Assembly: GCF_000620465.1 (NCBI RefSeq)
Contig: NZ_KK211140.1
Coordinates: 809,964 to 873,963 of the forward strand
Source of the DNA: Ralstonia sp. UNC404CL21Col
Lineage (GTDB): Bacteria > Pseudomonadota > Gammaproteobacteria > Burkholderiales > Burkholderiaceae
Length of the DNA stretch: 64,000 nt
Reading direction: 5' to 3'
A program made the position numbers and the translations under genes. Every line of letters begins with the position of its first letter. Position 1 is the stretch's first letter. The notes beneath the pieces were generated by a model. It was not told the origin of the DNA, ran no database searches, and was given only the letters and a program-made list of their open reading frames with translations. Positions 27,310 through 38,060 of this stretch are shown here, piece by piece.

Positions 27310-28722
27310 CTACAACACCTTCCCCGGATTCATCAGGCCGCGCGGGTCCAGCGCCTGCTTGATCGCGCGCATCGCCGCCAGTTCAACGGGGCTCTTGTAG
27401 CGCGCGTTGTCTTCGCGCTTGAGCTGGCCGATGCCGTGTTCGGCTGAGATGGAGCCGCCGTGCGCATGCACGCTGTCGTGCACGATGCGGTTGATGCCGT
27501 CTTGGTTGGCGAGGAATGCGTCGTGCGCATGGCCTTCCGGCGGCGACACGTTGTAGTGCAGGTTGCCGTCGCCAAGGTGGCCGAACGTCACCATGCGGAT
27601 GTCGGGGTAGGCTGCCGCCAGCGCGCGGTCCGTTACGTCAATGAAGTCGGCAATGCGCGAGATGGGCACGCCAATATCGTGCTTGATGTTCTTGCCTTCG
27701 TCGGCCTGCGCCAGCGGAATGTGTTCGCGCAGGCTCCAGAAGTCGCGCGACTGCGCCACCGATTCCGCCACCGCCGCATCGTCGATCACGCCGCGCGCGA
27801 GCGCGTCTTCCATGAGCGATTCAAACAGCGTGCGCGCATGCTCTTCGCTTTCCAGATCGGACAATTCCAGCAACACGTATTGCGGATATGCCTGCGTGAA
27901 CGGCACGCGCAACTGCGGGTAATGCTTGCGCACCAGTTCCAGGCAAAACGCCGACATCAGCTCGAAACCCGTCAGCAGCGTCCCTGCATGGCCTTGCGCC
28001 AGCGATAGAAACGCCAGCGCCTGACGCGGCGATTGCAGCGCCGCCAGCGCCGTCACCTTGGCGCGCGGTTGCGGAAACAGCTTCAGCATCGCGCCGGTGA
28101 TGATGCCGAGCGTGCCTTCCGCGCCGATCAACAGGTCACGCAGGTCGTAGCCGGTGTTGTCCTTGCGCAGGCCACGCAGGCCATTCCACAGTTCGCCGTT
28201 AGGCAGGACCGCTTCGATGCCCAGACACAGCTCGCGCGCATTGCCGTAGCGCAGGACGGCGGTGCCGCCGGCGTTGGTGGCAAGGTTGCCGCCGATCGTG
28301 CAACTGCCCTCTGCAGCGAGGCTTAGCGGGAAGAGGCGCTCCGCATCGGCGGCAGCCTGCTGCACGTTGGCCAGGATGCAGCCAGCATCGACGGTGATGG
28401 TGTTGTTGATGGGGTCGACGGCGCGCACGCGCTGCATGCGCTGCAACGAGATCACCACCGCGTTGCCTTCCATGTCGGGCGTGGCGCCGCCGCACAGGCC
28501 GGTGTTGCCGCCTTGCGGAACGATCGGCACGCCATGTTCGCCGCACACGCGCACGAGCGCTGCCACCTCGTCAGCGCTGGCGGGGCGCAATACGGCGCGT
28601 GCGCGGCCCGAGAAACGCTTGCGCCAATCGGTGAGGTAAGGCGCCTGGTCTTCCGGTGCGGTCAGGACGTGCGTTGCCCCGATGGCATCAACGCAGGCTT
28701 GCAGGAAGGCATCGTGGGTCAT
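27310..28722 (-). CDS. FAD-linked 2-hydroxyacid dehydrogenase (GlcD/D2HGDH-like)
   Basis: A 470-residue flavoprotein of the VAO/PCMH family. The FAD-binding part (about 35-215) has VPQGGNTGLCGGATP and SCTIGGNLATNAGG. The substrate domain follows, with FGHLGDGNLHYNV and HGGSISAEHGIGQLKR near the end, typical of D-lactate, glycolate or D-2-hydroxyglutarate dehydrogenases. It would oxidise a D-2-hydroxyacid and pass electrons to a quinone or cytochrome; the exact substrate cannot be read from sequence. It is the last gene of a minus-strand trio with a DUF2069 protein and wrbA. Confidence 0.88.
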   Translation of the reverse strand: MTHDAFLQACVDAIGATHVLTAPEDQAPYLTDWRKRFSGRARAVLRPASADEVAALVRVCGEHGVPIVPQGGNTGLCGGATPDMEGNAVVISLQRMQRVRAVDPINNTITVDAGCILANVQQAAADAERLFPLSLAAEGSCTIGGNLATNAGGTAVLRYGNARELCLGIEAVLPNGELWNGLRGLRKDNTGYDLRDLLIGAEGTLGIITGAMLKLFPQPRAKVTALAALQSPRQALAFLSLAQGHAGTLLTGFELMSAFCLELVRKHYPQLRVPFTQAYPQYVLLELSDLESEEHARTLFESLMEDALARGVIDDAAVAESVAQSRDFWSLREHIPLAQADEGKNIKHDIGVPISRIADFIDVTDRALAAAYPDIRMVTFGHLGDGNLHYNVSPPEGHAHDAFLANQDGINRIVHDSVHAHGGSISAEHGIGQLKREDNARYKSPVELAAMRAIKQALDPRGLMNPGKVL

Positions 28723-28728
28723 GGCGGG

Positions 28729-29777
<1,049 letters not shown>

Positions 29778-29779
29778 TC

Positions 29780-31111
29780 ATGCTTTTTGACACCCGCGCG
29801 CTTCGTCAATGGAATGCCGCCAAGCTGCGTGCGCTGGCGCGCTACGCCTTGCGCCGCGCCGGCGAAGACCGCCTGCCGCAAGTGGCCGGCAGCCTGACCT
29901 TCACGACCGTGCTGTCGCTGGTTCCGATCCTGACGGTGGCGTTTGCGCTGTTCACGGCCTTCCCGATGTTCAAGAGCTTCCGGGCGGACATCGAAGGCTA
30001 CATGTTCAGCAACCTCGTGCCGGGCAGCATCAGCCGTCCGATCCTGACGTATCTGAACCAGTTTTCCAGCAACGCCAAGGGGCTGACGGCCGCAGGCCTG
30101 ATCGGCCTGGTCGTGACGTCGGTGATGACCATGCTGACCGTCGAAAACGCATTGAACGCCATCTGGCGCGTGCGTCATCGACGACCGCTGGCGCAGCGCG
30201 TTCTCGTGTTCTGGGCGTTGATGACATTCGCGCCAGTGCTGATTGGCGCGAGCCTGTCGGTCAGTTCCTACCTCGTGTCGATCTCGGCGGGCTATGTGCA
30301 CAAGCTGCCGTTCGGCCTGGGCGTGATCGTGAGCCTGATCCCGATTCTGCTCTCGGCGATTGCGTTCGCGATGCTTTACGTGTTCGTGCCGAATACCAAC
30401 GTGGAGCGGCGCGATGCGTTCATTGCTGGCCTGATTGCTGCGGGGGCATTCGAAATCGCGAAGCGCGTCTTTGGTGCTTACGTCGCGCATATCCCCACCT
30501 ACACGGCCGTCTATGGCGCGTTTGCCACGCTGCCGATCTTCTTGACGTGGATCTACGTGAGTTGGCTGGTGACGTTGCTTGGCGCGACCATCGCATCGAC
30601 GCTGCCGATCATCCGCCAGGGCTACTGGCAGCGGCGCACGTTTCCGGGCAGCGAGTTCTTTGATGCGCTGGGTGTCCTGTTGCTGCTGTATCGCGCACGC
30701 GAACAGGCGCCGCGTACGGTGGCCGAACGCGATATCGGCCGGCGCCTGCAATTGGAAGCCGATTACCTCGTCGACCTGCTGACGAAGCTGAAGGCGCTGC
30801 ATCTGATCGGCAAGCTGCAACAGGATCGCGGTGAGGCTCACTGGGCGTTGCTGTGCGATGCGCACACGACCACGCTGCGGCCGCTCTATGAAAAGCTGGT
30901 GCTGAATCTGCCGCGCTTGCCGCGCACCGCGCTGGCTCGCCATCTGGGTGACACGCACGCGCTGGTTAGCCAACTGCAGAATCCCTCCCTCGATGCCACG
31001 CTCGAGAGCATTTTTACGAGTGGCGAACGCGGCGTGGCGGCGGCCGCGCACGCGGCTACCGCAACCGCGCCGGCTTCGGCAATGCCCGCCGCTGCCAGCG
31101 CCAGCGCCTGA
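29780..31111 (+). CDS. YihY/BrkB-family inner-membrane protein
   Basis: A 443-residue protein with about six membrane segments in residues 30-290 and the family motifs RLPQVAGSLTFTTVLSLVP, ALNAIWRVRHRRPL and FATLPIFLTWIYVSWLVTLLG. A cytoplasmic C-terminal extension (about 300-443) ends in an Ala-rich stretch. The family was once called RNase BN in error; its transport role is unsettled. It is transcribed divergently from wrbA across a 68-base gap. Confidence 0.88.
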   Translation: MLFDTRALRQWNAAKLRALARYALRRAGEDRLPQVAGSLTFTTVLSLVPILTVAFALFTAFPMFKSFRADIEGYMFSNLVPGSISRPILTYLNQFSSNAKGLTAAGLIGLVVTSVMTMLTVENALNAIWRVRHRRPLAQRVLVFWALMTFAPVLIGASLSVSSYLVSISAGYVHKLPFGLGVIVSLIPILLSAIAFAMLYVFVPNTNVERRDAFIAGLIAAGAFEIAKRVFGAYVAHIPTYTAVYGAFATLPIFLTWIYVSWLVTLLGATIASTLPIIRQGYWQRRTFPGSEFFDALGVLLLLYRAREQAPRTVAERDIGRRLQLEADYLVDLLTKLKALHLIGKLQQDRGEAHWALLCDAHTTTLRPLYEKLVLNLPRLPRTALARHLGDTHALVSQLQNPSLDATLESIFTSGERGVAAAAHAATATAPASAMPAAASASA

Positions 31112-31118
31112 CGTTTTC

Positions 31119-31436
31119 TCAGAACGGGATCTTGCCCATCCAGATGTCGCGGTACATCACCCAGTCGCCCATCAGGCTGTAGAAGGGGTGGCGGAAGGTG
31201 GCGGGCCGGTTCTTCTCGAACCCGAAGTGCCCCACCCACGCGAACGCGTAACCGCTCACGGCCGCCCCCAGCAACCACCACAGGTTGCCCGTGAAGACCA
31301 GCAGGAACAGGCATACCAACGCTACCGTCGAGCCGGCAAAGTGCAGGCGCCGGCAGGTGCGGTCCTGGTGCTCGCTCAGGTAGTACGGATAGAACTCGGC
31401 GAAGCTGCCGAAGCGGTGGGTCTCGGTGGTGGCCAT
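31119..31436 (-). CDS. Mpo1-like (DUF962) membrane protein
   Basis: A 105-residue protein with FAEFYPYYLSEHQDRTCRRL, HFAGSTVALVCLF and GHFGFEKNRPATFRHPFYS, the DUF962/Mpo1 signature with conserved His residues. Yeast Mpo1 is an iron-dependent dioxygenase that alpha-oxidises 2-hydroxy fatty acids. The bacterial relatives are uncharacterised. Two hydrophobic segments are visible. It converges with the YihY gene. Confidence 0.85.
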   Translation of the reverse strand: MATTETHRFGSFAEFYPYYLSEHQDRTCRRLHFAGSTVALVCLFLLVFTGNLWWLLGAAVSGYAFAWVGHFGFEKNRPATFRHPFYSLMGDWVMYRDIWMGKIPF

Positions 31437-31457
31437 GATGCGTCTCCGGGAGGCGAC

Positions 31458-32282
31458 TTATGCGGCGACCGGGTCTCGTTCGCGCGCAAACGCAATCAGC
31501 GCGTCGAGTGTGCCGTCGGGGCATTCTCCCATGATCGCGTGCCCGCCCGGCAGGCCCACGACACGGCTGCCGGCCAGTCCTGCCGCAACCTGACGACCGG
31601 CTTTCGCTGGGGTCATCTGGTCTTTCTCACCGACGATCACGAGTGACGGGCACTTCACGGCGGCCATGGCTTCGGCGCCGCGCGCATAGGCGTTGCAGGC
31701 GGCAAAGTCCGTGTGGAAGACGGGCGCGTCGGTACCGCGCGCGACACGCTCCATTAGCCGCTGGCTGCCACCGTGCATCCAGAAGCCCGGGCCCGGCGAT
31801 GACGGCTTGTTTGCCAGACTGGAATGCGACCAGGCATTCACCATGTCGATGGCGCCCGGTGTGTTGTTGAGCGCGGCGTCGAGCAGCGCATCCGACACCT
31901 TCATCGGCCAGGCCGTCGCGACCAGCGCGATGCGGCGCACGCGACTCGCATATCTGGACGCGCACTCCAGCGCAATCAGCGAACCCATGCTGTGCCCGAC
32001 CACAATCACCGGCCGCGTGACCCCAGCCTCGTGCACCAGCGCCATCACCCAATCGGCCATGGCTTCCACGGTCTGCAGCGGGGCGCCGGCGCTGCGGCCG
32101 TGCCCCGGCAAGTCGACCGCCAACACACTGAAGCCGTGGTGCGCAAACCAGCGCGTCTGCAGGCCCCACACGGAATGATCGTTCTGCGCGCCATGCACAA
32201 ATACGACGCACGGCAATTCGGCGTTGAACGGCTTGCCGCCGGTGTAGGCGTAGGCGCGCTCGCCCTGTACGGTCCATTCCAT
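31458..32282 (-). CDS. Alpha/beta-fold hydrolase
   Basis: A 274-residue hydrolase with the oxyanion HGAQNDHSVWG (residues 30-40), DLPGHGRS (57-64) and nucleophile elbow VGHSMGS (Ser98). A likely Asp at VGEKDQMTP and His at GGHAIMG complete the triad. The substrate is unknown. Its ATG shares one base with the stop of the upstream metY-like gene (TGATG), so the two are coupled; a role in sulfur or ester metabolism is only a guess. Confidence 0.85.
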   Translation of the reverse strand: MEWTVQGERAYAYTGGKPFNAELPCVVFVHGAQNDHSVWGLQTRWFAHHGFSVLAVDLPGHGRSAGAPLQTVEAMADWVMALVHEAGVTRPVIVVGHSMGSLIALECASRYASRVRRIALVATAWPMKVSDALLDAALNNTPGAIDMVNAWSHSSLANKPSSPGPGFWMHGGSQRLMERVARGTDAPVFHTDFAACNAYARGAEAMAAVKCPSLVIVGEKDQMTPAKAGRQVAAGLAGSRVVGLPGGHAIMGECPDGTLDALIAFARERDPVAA

Positions 32283-33613
32283 CAGCGGGCTCCCGTTGCG
32301 TTGGCGGCTTTGCCGGGCGCGGTGGACATCGCGCGCTCGGCGGCTTTCAGGCCGCGTTTGAGATCGTCGATCAGGTCGTCGGCGTCTTCCAGGCCGATGG
32401 AAAGGCGGATCGTGCCTTCGCTGATGCCGGCCGCGGCCAGCGCGTCGGCGTCCATGCGGAAGTGCGTCGTCGATGCGGGGTGGATGACCAGCGAGCGTGC
32501 ATCGCCCACGTTGGCAAGGTGGGAGAACAAGCCGAGCGATTCGATGAACTGCTGGCCGGCACGCCGGTCGCCGCGCAGATCAAAGCTGAACACTGCACCG
32601 CAGCCCCGCGGCAGCAGGCGCTTGGCCAAGGCGTGATCGGGGTGCGATTCCAGCTCCGGATAGGCGACCGACGCCACCATCGGGTGGCTTGCCAGGAAGG
32701 CGACGACGCGGCGGGCGTTGTCCACGTGCCGCGCCATGCGCAGCGGCAGGGTCTCGATGCCTTGCAGCAGTTGCCACGCGGCCATCGGGTTCATGCAGGC
32801 ACCAAAGTCGCGCAGGCCTTCACGGCGCGCGCGCAGCAGGAAGGGCGCGACGGTGCTTTCCTCGGCAAACACCATGTCGTGGAAACCCGCGTACGGCTCG
32901 GTCAGCTCGGGGTGCTTGCCGGCGGCCACGTAGTCGAACGTGCCGCCGTCGACCAGCGCGCCGCCGATGGTCGTGCCGTGCCCGCCCAGGAACTTGGTGG
33001 CCGAGTGATAGACGAGATCTGCGCCGTGCGCGAACGGCTGCAGCAGCCAAGGGGTGGTGAAGGTCGAATCGACCAGCAGGGGCACGCCTGCGTCATGCGC
33101 AATCGATGCGATGGTCGGAACGTCCAGCACATCCAGCCCCGGGTTGCCGAGCGTCTCGCCAAACAGCAGCCGGGTGTTCGGGCGGATGGCAGCGCGCCAG
33201 CCATCGATGTCGCCGGGCTTGACGAAGGTCGTCTCGATGCCGAAGCGACGCAGTGTGTAATGCAGCAGATTGTGCGAGCCGCCATACAGCGCCGAAGACG
33301 CGACGATGTGCGAGCCGGCCCCCATGAGCGTGACGATGGCCAGATGCAGCGCCGCCTGGCCCGACGCCGTGGCAATGGCGCCTACCCCGTTTTCCAGCGC
33401 GGCCATGCGCTCTTCGAACACGGCAACGGTCGGGTTGGAGAGGCGCGAGTAGACGTGGCCCGCGCGTTCCATATTGAACAATGACGCCGCATGTTCGCTG
33501 TCGCGGAACACGAAAGACGTGCTCAGGTGGATGGGCGTGGCGCGTGCACCGGTGGCCGGGTCTGGCGCGGCGCCGGCATGCAGGGCCAGCGTGTCGAAGC
33601 GGGCTTTGGACAT
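32282..33613 (-). CDS. metY: O-acetylhomoserine sulfhydrylase (MetY-like, PLP-dependent)
   Basis: A 443-residue Cys/Met metabolism PLP enzyme. It starts MSKARFDTLALHAGAAPDP and has HVYSRLSNPT, a PLP Lys at SATKFLGGHG (Lys207) and the C-terminal HPASTTH, which match MetY. It would convert O-acetylhomoserine and sulfide to homocysteine; O-succinylhomoserine use cannot be excluded. An in-frame ATG at 33661 has a better ribosome site (AGGGAG) and would add 16 residues. The open frame upstream of that is shadow. Confidence 0.87.
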   Translation of the reverse strand: MSKARFDTLALHAGAAPDPATGARATPIHLSTSFVFRDSEHAASLFNMERAGHVYSRLSNPTVAVFEERMAALENGVGAIATASGQAALHLAIVTLMGAGSHIVASSALYGGSHNLLHYTLRRFGIETTFVKPGDIDGWRAAIRPNTRLLFGETLGNPGLDVLDVPTIASIAHDAGVPLLVDSTFTTPWLLQPFAHGADLVYHSATKFLGGHGTTIGGALVDGGTFDYVAAGKHPELTEPYAGFHDMVFAEESTVAPFLLRARREGLRDFGACMNPMAAWQLLQGIETLPLRMARHVDNARRVVAFLASHPMVASVAYPELESHPDHALAKRLLPRGCGAVFSFDLRGDRRAGQQFIESLGLFSHLANVGDARSLVIHPASTTHFRMDADALAAAGISEGTIRLSIGLEDADDLIDDLKRGLKAAERAMSTAPGKAANATGAR

Positions 33614-33745
33614 GGATTCAGGCACCCGGAAAGGGCGCGGGAACAGGTTGGGACGGGGCATGCTAGCACTGCTCCCTGTTGCAGCGCATTCCGGGCAAAC
33701 GCCGAGCGGGCGCGGTTTTTGACGGGTTTTTTCTGCGCTGCATGC

Positions 33746-33775
33746 TTGTCGAAGCGATCCGGTTTGGGCTAGGAT
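33746..33775 (+). promoter_or_regulatory. Candidate sigma-70 promoter for the CBS-domain gene
   Basis: TTGTCG and TAGGAT with an 18-base spacer, 78 bases before the ATG of the CBS protein. Both hexamers are imperfect. Confidence 0.4.
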
Positions 33776-33853
33776 CGAAGCACAACCATAACCACAACCC
33801 GCGCGCGGTCGCTCCCCCGGCAGACCGGCACCCCGAACTCTGGGAGACGCAAT

Positions 33854-34309
33854 ATGAAAGTCAGCGACATCCTCCACGTGAAGGGCAACACGCTCTACAC
33901 CGTGGCGCCTGAAACGAAGCTCCAGGTGGCCGTGCAGACGATGGCGGAAAAAGACATCGGCTCGCTCGTTGTCATGGAGTACGGCGAACTGGTCGGCATG
34001 CTGACCTTCCGGGAGATCATTAAGGTGGTCGCCAAAAACCACGGTTCCGTGGGCGACGGCACGACCATCCGCAAGGTGATGGACGATCATCCCGTCACCT
34101 GCACGCCCGAAACCGAAGTCAACGAAGTGCGCCGCATCATGCTGGAGCACCATGTGCGCTATCTGCCTGTGCTGGACAGCCGCACGCTGATGGGCGTGAT
34201 TTCCTTCTACGACGTGGCCAAGGCCGTGCTGGAAGACCAAAGTTTCGAGAACAAGATGCTCAAGGCGTACATTCGCGACTGGCCCGAAGAAAAGGCCAAC
34301 GAAGACTGA
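33854..34309 (+). CDS. CBS-domain-pair protein
   Basis: A 151-residue protein made of two CBS domains (about 5-65 and 75-130). Conserved turns are MAEKDIGSLVVME, GELVGMLTFREI, MLEHHVRYLPVLD and LMGVISFYDVAK. CBS pairs bind adenine nucleotides and regulate partner proteins; no catalytic domain is attached here, so the partner is unknown. It is monocistronic, ending in a clear terminator. Confidence 0.9.
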   Translation: MKVSDILHVKGNTLYTVAPETKLQVAVQTMAEKDIGSLVVMEYGELVGMLTFREIIKVVAKNHGSVGDGTTIRKVMDDHPVTCTPETEVNEVRRIMLEHHVRYLPVLDSRTLMGVISFYDVAKAVLEDQSFENKMLKAYIRDWPEEKANED

Positions 34310-34337
34310 CCTGCGCGATCTCTCTACCGCATTCCTG

Positions 34338-34368
34338 AAACCCGCCCGCCGTTGCGAGCGGGTTTTTT
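34338..34368 (+). terminator. Rho-independent terminator after the CBS gene
   Basis: AAACCCGC (34338-34345) pairs with GCGGGTTT (34358-34365), followed by further T residues. Confidence 0.8.
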
Positions 34369-34391
34369 GTTGAACCCAGAACCGCCTGCCG

Positions 34392-36299
34392 ATGAGCCAA
34401 TCGAGCCAGTTTTCGCTGCTGAAGCAGCGTCGCTTTTCACCGTTCTTCTGGACCCAGTTTCTGGGCGCGATGAACGACAACGTTTTCAAGGTGGCGTTTT
34501 CCTCGTTGGTCACCTACCACGCTGCGCTGTTTGGCAATGCAGACCCGGCGTCGGCGGCATTCCTGATTTCTGCGATCTTCATTGCGCCGTTTGTGCTGCT
34601 GTCTGCCACCAGCGGGCAGATTGCCGATCGCATGGACAAGGCGCGGCTGATCCGTCTGGTGAAGACGTTGGAAATCGCCATCATGGCGATCGGCTGTGCG
34701 GGTTTTGCGCTGCGGCATGTTGAACTGCTGTACCTGTGCACGTTCTTGATGGGCGTGCACTCGACGCTGTTCGGGCCCGTGAAGTACGCCTATCTGCCTC
34801 AGCATCTGCAATCGGCAGAACTGGTGGGCGGCAACGGGTTGGTGGAAATGGGCACCTTCGTGGCCATTCTGATCGGCACCATCGGCGGTGGCGAGCTGGC
34901 CAATTACACGCGCGATGGCGAACTGATCGGCCCGATGTTCACGGGCATCGCATGCATTGTCATCGCCGTGGCCGGCTGGCTGACCGCGCGTGGTGTGCCG
35001 GTGTCGCCGGCCTCGCAGCCGGACTTGCGCATCAACTGGAACCCTATCTCTGAGACCTGGCGCAACCTGAAGCTTGCAAGCAACCAGCGCGCGGTGTTCC
35101 TGAGTCTGATGGGCATCTCGTGGCTATGGTTCGTGGGCGCGACGTTTCTGACGTCGTTCTTTGCCTTCGCGCGCAATGTGCTCGGCGGAGACCAGAACGT
35201 TGTGACACTACTGCTGGCGGTGTTTTCGGTTGGCATCGGGTTGGGTTCGGTGCTGTGCGAAAAGCTCTCGGGGCGCAGGGTGGAAATCGGCCTCGTGCCG
35301 TTCGGCTCGATCGGCATGACGGTGTTTGCGGTGGACCTGTACTTTGCCTCGCATGCCGAGGCACTGGTCGCGCACGACGTGCTGACGGGCATTTCCGGCT
35401 TTCTGCAGAACCACGGCCATTGGCGCGTGCTGGCCGATCTGTTCCTGCTAGCAATGTTTGGCGGTTTCTACAGCGTGCCGTTGTACGCGCTGATCCAGAG
35501 CCGCTGTGAGCCGACGCACCGCGCCCGCATCATTGCTGCCAACAACATCCTCAACGCGCTGTTCATGATCGCTTCAGCGGTGCTGGCGATGGTGCTGACA
35601 CGCGCCGGGTTCACGATCCCGCAGTTGTTTCTCGTCACCGGCATCCTCAACGCCGTGGTGGCGATCTACATTTACTCGCTGGTGCCGGAGTTCCTGATCC
35701 GCTTTGTGATGTGGCTGCTGATCCATACCGTCTATCGTGTGAAGGTGGAGGGCTCGGAGCAGATTCCCGATGAAGGCCCGTGCCTGTTGGTCTGCAACCA
35801 CGTGAGCTTCGTCGATGCCGTGGTGGTGGGCGCGTTCGTGCGCCGCCCCGTGCGTTTCGTGATGGACCACCGCATCTTCAAGGTTCCGCTGCTATCGTGG
35901 TTCTTCCGCACGGTCAAGGCGATTCCGATTGCGCCGATGCATGAAGACCCGGAGATGCTCAAACGCGCCTACGACACGATTGCCGCGGCGCTGGCGGAAG
36001 GCGAGGTCGTCTGCATCTTCCCGGAAGGCAAGATCACTGCCACGGGCGAGATGAACCCGTTCAAGGACGGCATGCGTCGCATCATCGAACGCACGCCCGT
36101 ACCGGTGGTGCCGATGGCGCTGCGCGGCCTCTGGGGCAGCTTCTTCTCCCGCAAGGGCGGGGCGGCGATGTCGCGCCCGTTCCGTCGCGGTTTCCTCAAT
36201 AAGCTGGAGCTGTGCATCGGCACGCCTGTGCCGGCACATGCCGTGTCGCCGGAAACGATGCAGGCCGCCGTACTGGCGCTGCGCGGCGAGCGGCTTTAG
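34392..36299 (+). CDS. MFS transporter-acyltransferase fusion (LplT/PlsC-like)
   Basis: A 635-residue fusion. The first ~420 residues are an MFS transporter with about 12 membrane segments, starting FSPFFWTQFLGAMNDN, as in lysophospholipid transporter LplT. The C-terminal part (about 440-630) is a PlsC-type acyltransferase with NHVSFVD (near 470) and FPEGKIT (near 544). Such fusions are thought to flip lysophospholipids inward and reacylate them, recycling membrane lipid. The AMP-binding acyl-ACP synthetase domain found in some longer fusions is absent, so the acyl donor must come from elsewhere. Confidence 0.88.
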   Translation: MSQSSQFSLLKQRRFSPFFWTQFLGAMNDNVFKVAFSSLVTYHAALFGNADPASAAFLISAIFIAPFVLLSATSGQIADRMDKARLIRLVKTLEIAIMAIGCAGFALRHVELLYLCTFLMGVHSTLFGPVKYAYLPQHLQSAELVGGNGLVEMGTFVAILIGTIGGGELANYTRDGELIGPMFTGIACIVIAVAGWLTARGVPVSPASQPDLRINWNPISETWRNLKLASNQRAVFLSLMGISWLWFVGATFLTSFFAFARNVLGGDQNVVTLLLAVFSVGIGLGSVLCEKLSGRRVEIGLVPFGSIGMTVFAVDLYFASHAEALVAHDVLTGISGFLQNHGHWRVLADLFLLAMFGGFYSVPLYALIQSRCEPTHRARIIAANNILNALFMIASAVLAMVLTRAGFTIPQLFLVTGILNAVVAIYIYSLVPEFLIRFVMWLLIHTVYRVKVEGSEQIPDEGPCLLVCNHVSFVDAVVVGAFVRRPVRFVMDHRIFKVPLLSWFFRTVKAIPIAPMHEDPEMLKRAYDTIAAALAEGEVVCIFPEGKITATGEMNPFKDGMRRIIERTPVPVVPMALRGLWGSFFSRKGGAAMSRPFRRGFLNKLELCIGTPVPAHAVSPETMQAAVLALRGERL

Positions 36300-36393
36300 C
36301 GCGTGGCGAGCCTCCAGACTTCGATACACTGCCGATCGGCCCGCAATCGGCCTTCATACGTTTTTCTGACCTCCAACTCTCCCGTTACCTGCC

Positions 36394-36807
36394 ATGAAAC
36401 ACGTTTCCCCGCTGCTGTGTGCTTCGTTGCTTGCCCTGGCTGCCGTTAGCGCGCAAGCCGCATCGCCGGCCTCCGAGACGCTGCCCTCCGGTGTGATCGT
36501 CCAGACGCTGACCAAGGGCACCGGCCCGTCGCCCAAGGCCAGTGACACGGTCAAGGTCCACTACCGCGGCACGCTGACCGACGGCAAAGAATTCGACAGC
36601 TCCTACAAGCGCGGCCAGCCGATCTCGTTCCCGCTGAATCGCGTGATTCCGTGCTGGACCGAAGGCGTGCAGAAGATGCAGGTGGGTGGCAAGGCCAAGC
36701 TGACCTGCCCGGCGGCCACCGCTTACGGCGAGCGTGGCGTTCCCGGCACCATTCCGCCCAATTCCACGCTGAACTTCGAGGTCGAGCTGCTGGGTATCGG
36801 CGGCTGA
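36394..36807 (+). CDS. Exported FKBP-type peptidyl-prolyl isomerase
   Basis: A 137-residue protein with a Sec signal peptide (cleavage probably after AVSAQA, residue 22) and one FKBP domain: VKVHYRGTLTDGKEFDSSY, GVQKMQVGGKAKLTCP, AYGERGVPGTIPPNSTL and F-E-VELL. It would catalyse proline isomerisation in the periplasm. The domain is complete. Confidence 0.92.
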   Translation: MKHVSPLLCASLLALAAVSAQAASPASETLPSGVIVQTLTKGTGPSPKASDTVKVHYRGTLTDGKEFDSSYKRGQPISFPLNRVIPCWTEGVQKMQVGGKAKLTCPAATAYGERGVPGTIPPNSTLNFEVELLGIGG

Positions 36808-36855
36808 TCAAGGGGCCGATAGATCGGCCTTACAATAGCGTTTTCCTGATGTTTC

Positions 36856-36876
36856 GCGCCGCGGCCGTCGCGGCGC
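36856..36876 (+). promoter_or_regulatory. GC-rich hairpin upstream of aroC
   Basis: GCGCCGCG and CGCGGCGC form a perfect 8-bp stem with a GCCGT loop, 16 bases before the aroC ATG. Only TTTC follows, so it is at best a weak terminator for the FKBP gene. It may instead affect aroC translation. Confidence 0.4.
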
Positions 36877-36892
36877 TTTCCTGAGCACGATC

Positions 36893-37993
36893 ATGTCTGG
36901 CAATACCCTGGGCCTGCTGTTTTCCGTCACCACCTTCGGCGAGTCGCATGGCCCGGCCATCGGCGCAGTCATCGATGGCTGCCCGCCCGGCATGACGCTG
37001 TCGGCAGAAGACATCCAGCCCGATCTGGACCGCCGCAAGCCCGGCACCTCGCGCCACGTTACGCAGCGCAAGGAGGAGGACCTGGTCGAGATCCTCTCCG
37101 GCGTGTACGAAGGCAAGACAACGGGCACCCCGATCTGCCTGCTGATCCGCAATACCGACCAGCGCAGCAAGGATTACAGCAACATCGCCGAGACCTTCCG
37201 TCCCGGCCATGCCGATTACACCTACTGGCACAAATACGGCATCCGCGATCCGCGCGGCGGCGGCCGTTCTTCCGCACGCTTGACGGCACCAACGGTGGCT
37301 GCAGGCGCCGTCGCCAAGAAGTGGCTGCGTGAGAAGTTCGGCGTTGAAATCCACGGCTTCATGTCGCAACTGGGCGATATCCAGATTCCGTTCGTTGACT
37401 GGAGCGAGGTGCCGAACAATCCGTTCTTCGCGCCCAATGCCGAGATCGTTCCTGAGCTGGAAACTTACATGGATGCACTGCGCAAGGACGGCGATTCCGT
37501 CGGCGCACGCATTGAAGTGGTGGCCACCGGCGTGCCCGTCGGCTGGGGCGAGCCGCTCTTCGATCGCCTGGATGCAGACATCGCCCACGCCATGATGGGA
37601 CTGAATGCGGTGAAGGGCGTTGAGATCGGCGCAGGCTTCCACGCGGTCAGCCAGCGCGGCTCCGAGCATGGTGATGAGCTGACGCCGGAAGGCTTCGTCG
37701 GCAACAACGCCGGCGGCATCCTGGGCGGGATTTCGACGGGGCAGGACATCTCCGTGTCGCTCGCAATTAAGCCGACGTCGAGCATCCGTACGCCGCGCCG
37801 TTCGATCGACAAGGCGGGTGATCCGGCGGTGGTGGAAACGTTCGGCCGCCATGATCCGTGCGTTGGCATCCGTGCCACGCCGATCGCCGAGGCGCTGCTG
37901 GCGCTGGTGCTGATTGACCATGCGCTGCGCCATCGTGCGCAATGCGGCGACGTGTCGGTCGAGACGCCGGCGATTTCGGCAAAAGCTCCCTGA
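36893..37993 (+). CDS. aroC: Chorismate synthase
   Basis: A 366-residue AroC with all three family signatures: [18 protein letters not shown] near the N terminus, the [10 protein letters not shown] region (near 119), and [25 protein letters not shown] near the end (split here only for description). It makes chorismate from EPSP with reduced FMN, the last step of the shikimate pathway. It converges on the ETF dehydrogenase gene across a shared terminator. Confidence 0.97.
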   Translation: MSGNTLGLLFSVTTFGESHGPAIGAVIDGCPPGMTLSAEDIQPDLDRRKPGTSRHVTQRKEEDLVEILSGVYEGKTTGTPICLLIRNTDQRSKDYSNIAETFRPGHADYTYWHKYGIRDPRGGGRSSARLTAPTVAAGAVAKKWLREKFGVEIHGFMSQLGDIQIPFVDWSEVPNNPFFAPNAEIVPELETYMDALRKDGDSVGARIEVVATGVPVGWGEPLFDRLDADIAHAMMGLNAVKGVEIGAGFHAVSQRGSEHGDELTPEGFVGNNAGGILGGISTGQDISVSLAIKPTSSIRTPRRSIDKAGDPAVVETFGRHDPCVGIRATPIAEALLALVLIDHALRHRAQCGDVSVETPAISAKAP

Positions 37994-38009
37994 ATCGATT
38001 CGCCCGGGC

Positions 38010-38040
38010 AAAAAAAAGACGGCTTCAAGCCGTCTTTTTT
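38010..38040. terminator. Bidirectional terminator between aroC and etfQO
   Basis: AAAAAAAGACGGC is followed by TTCAA and GCCGTCTTTTTT. The stem is flanked by A on the left and T on the right, so it works for both converging genes. Confidence 0.9.
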
Positions 38041-38060
38041 GTTGGGCGGTCGCCCGCCGC

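Noticed and set aside
33614..34513. N-terminal 300-residue extension of the metY-like frame
   Set aside because: It runs antisense through the CBS gene and the start of the MFS gene; the family N terminus begins at 33613 (or 33661).
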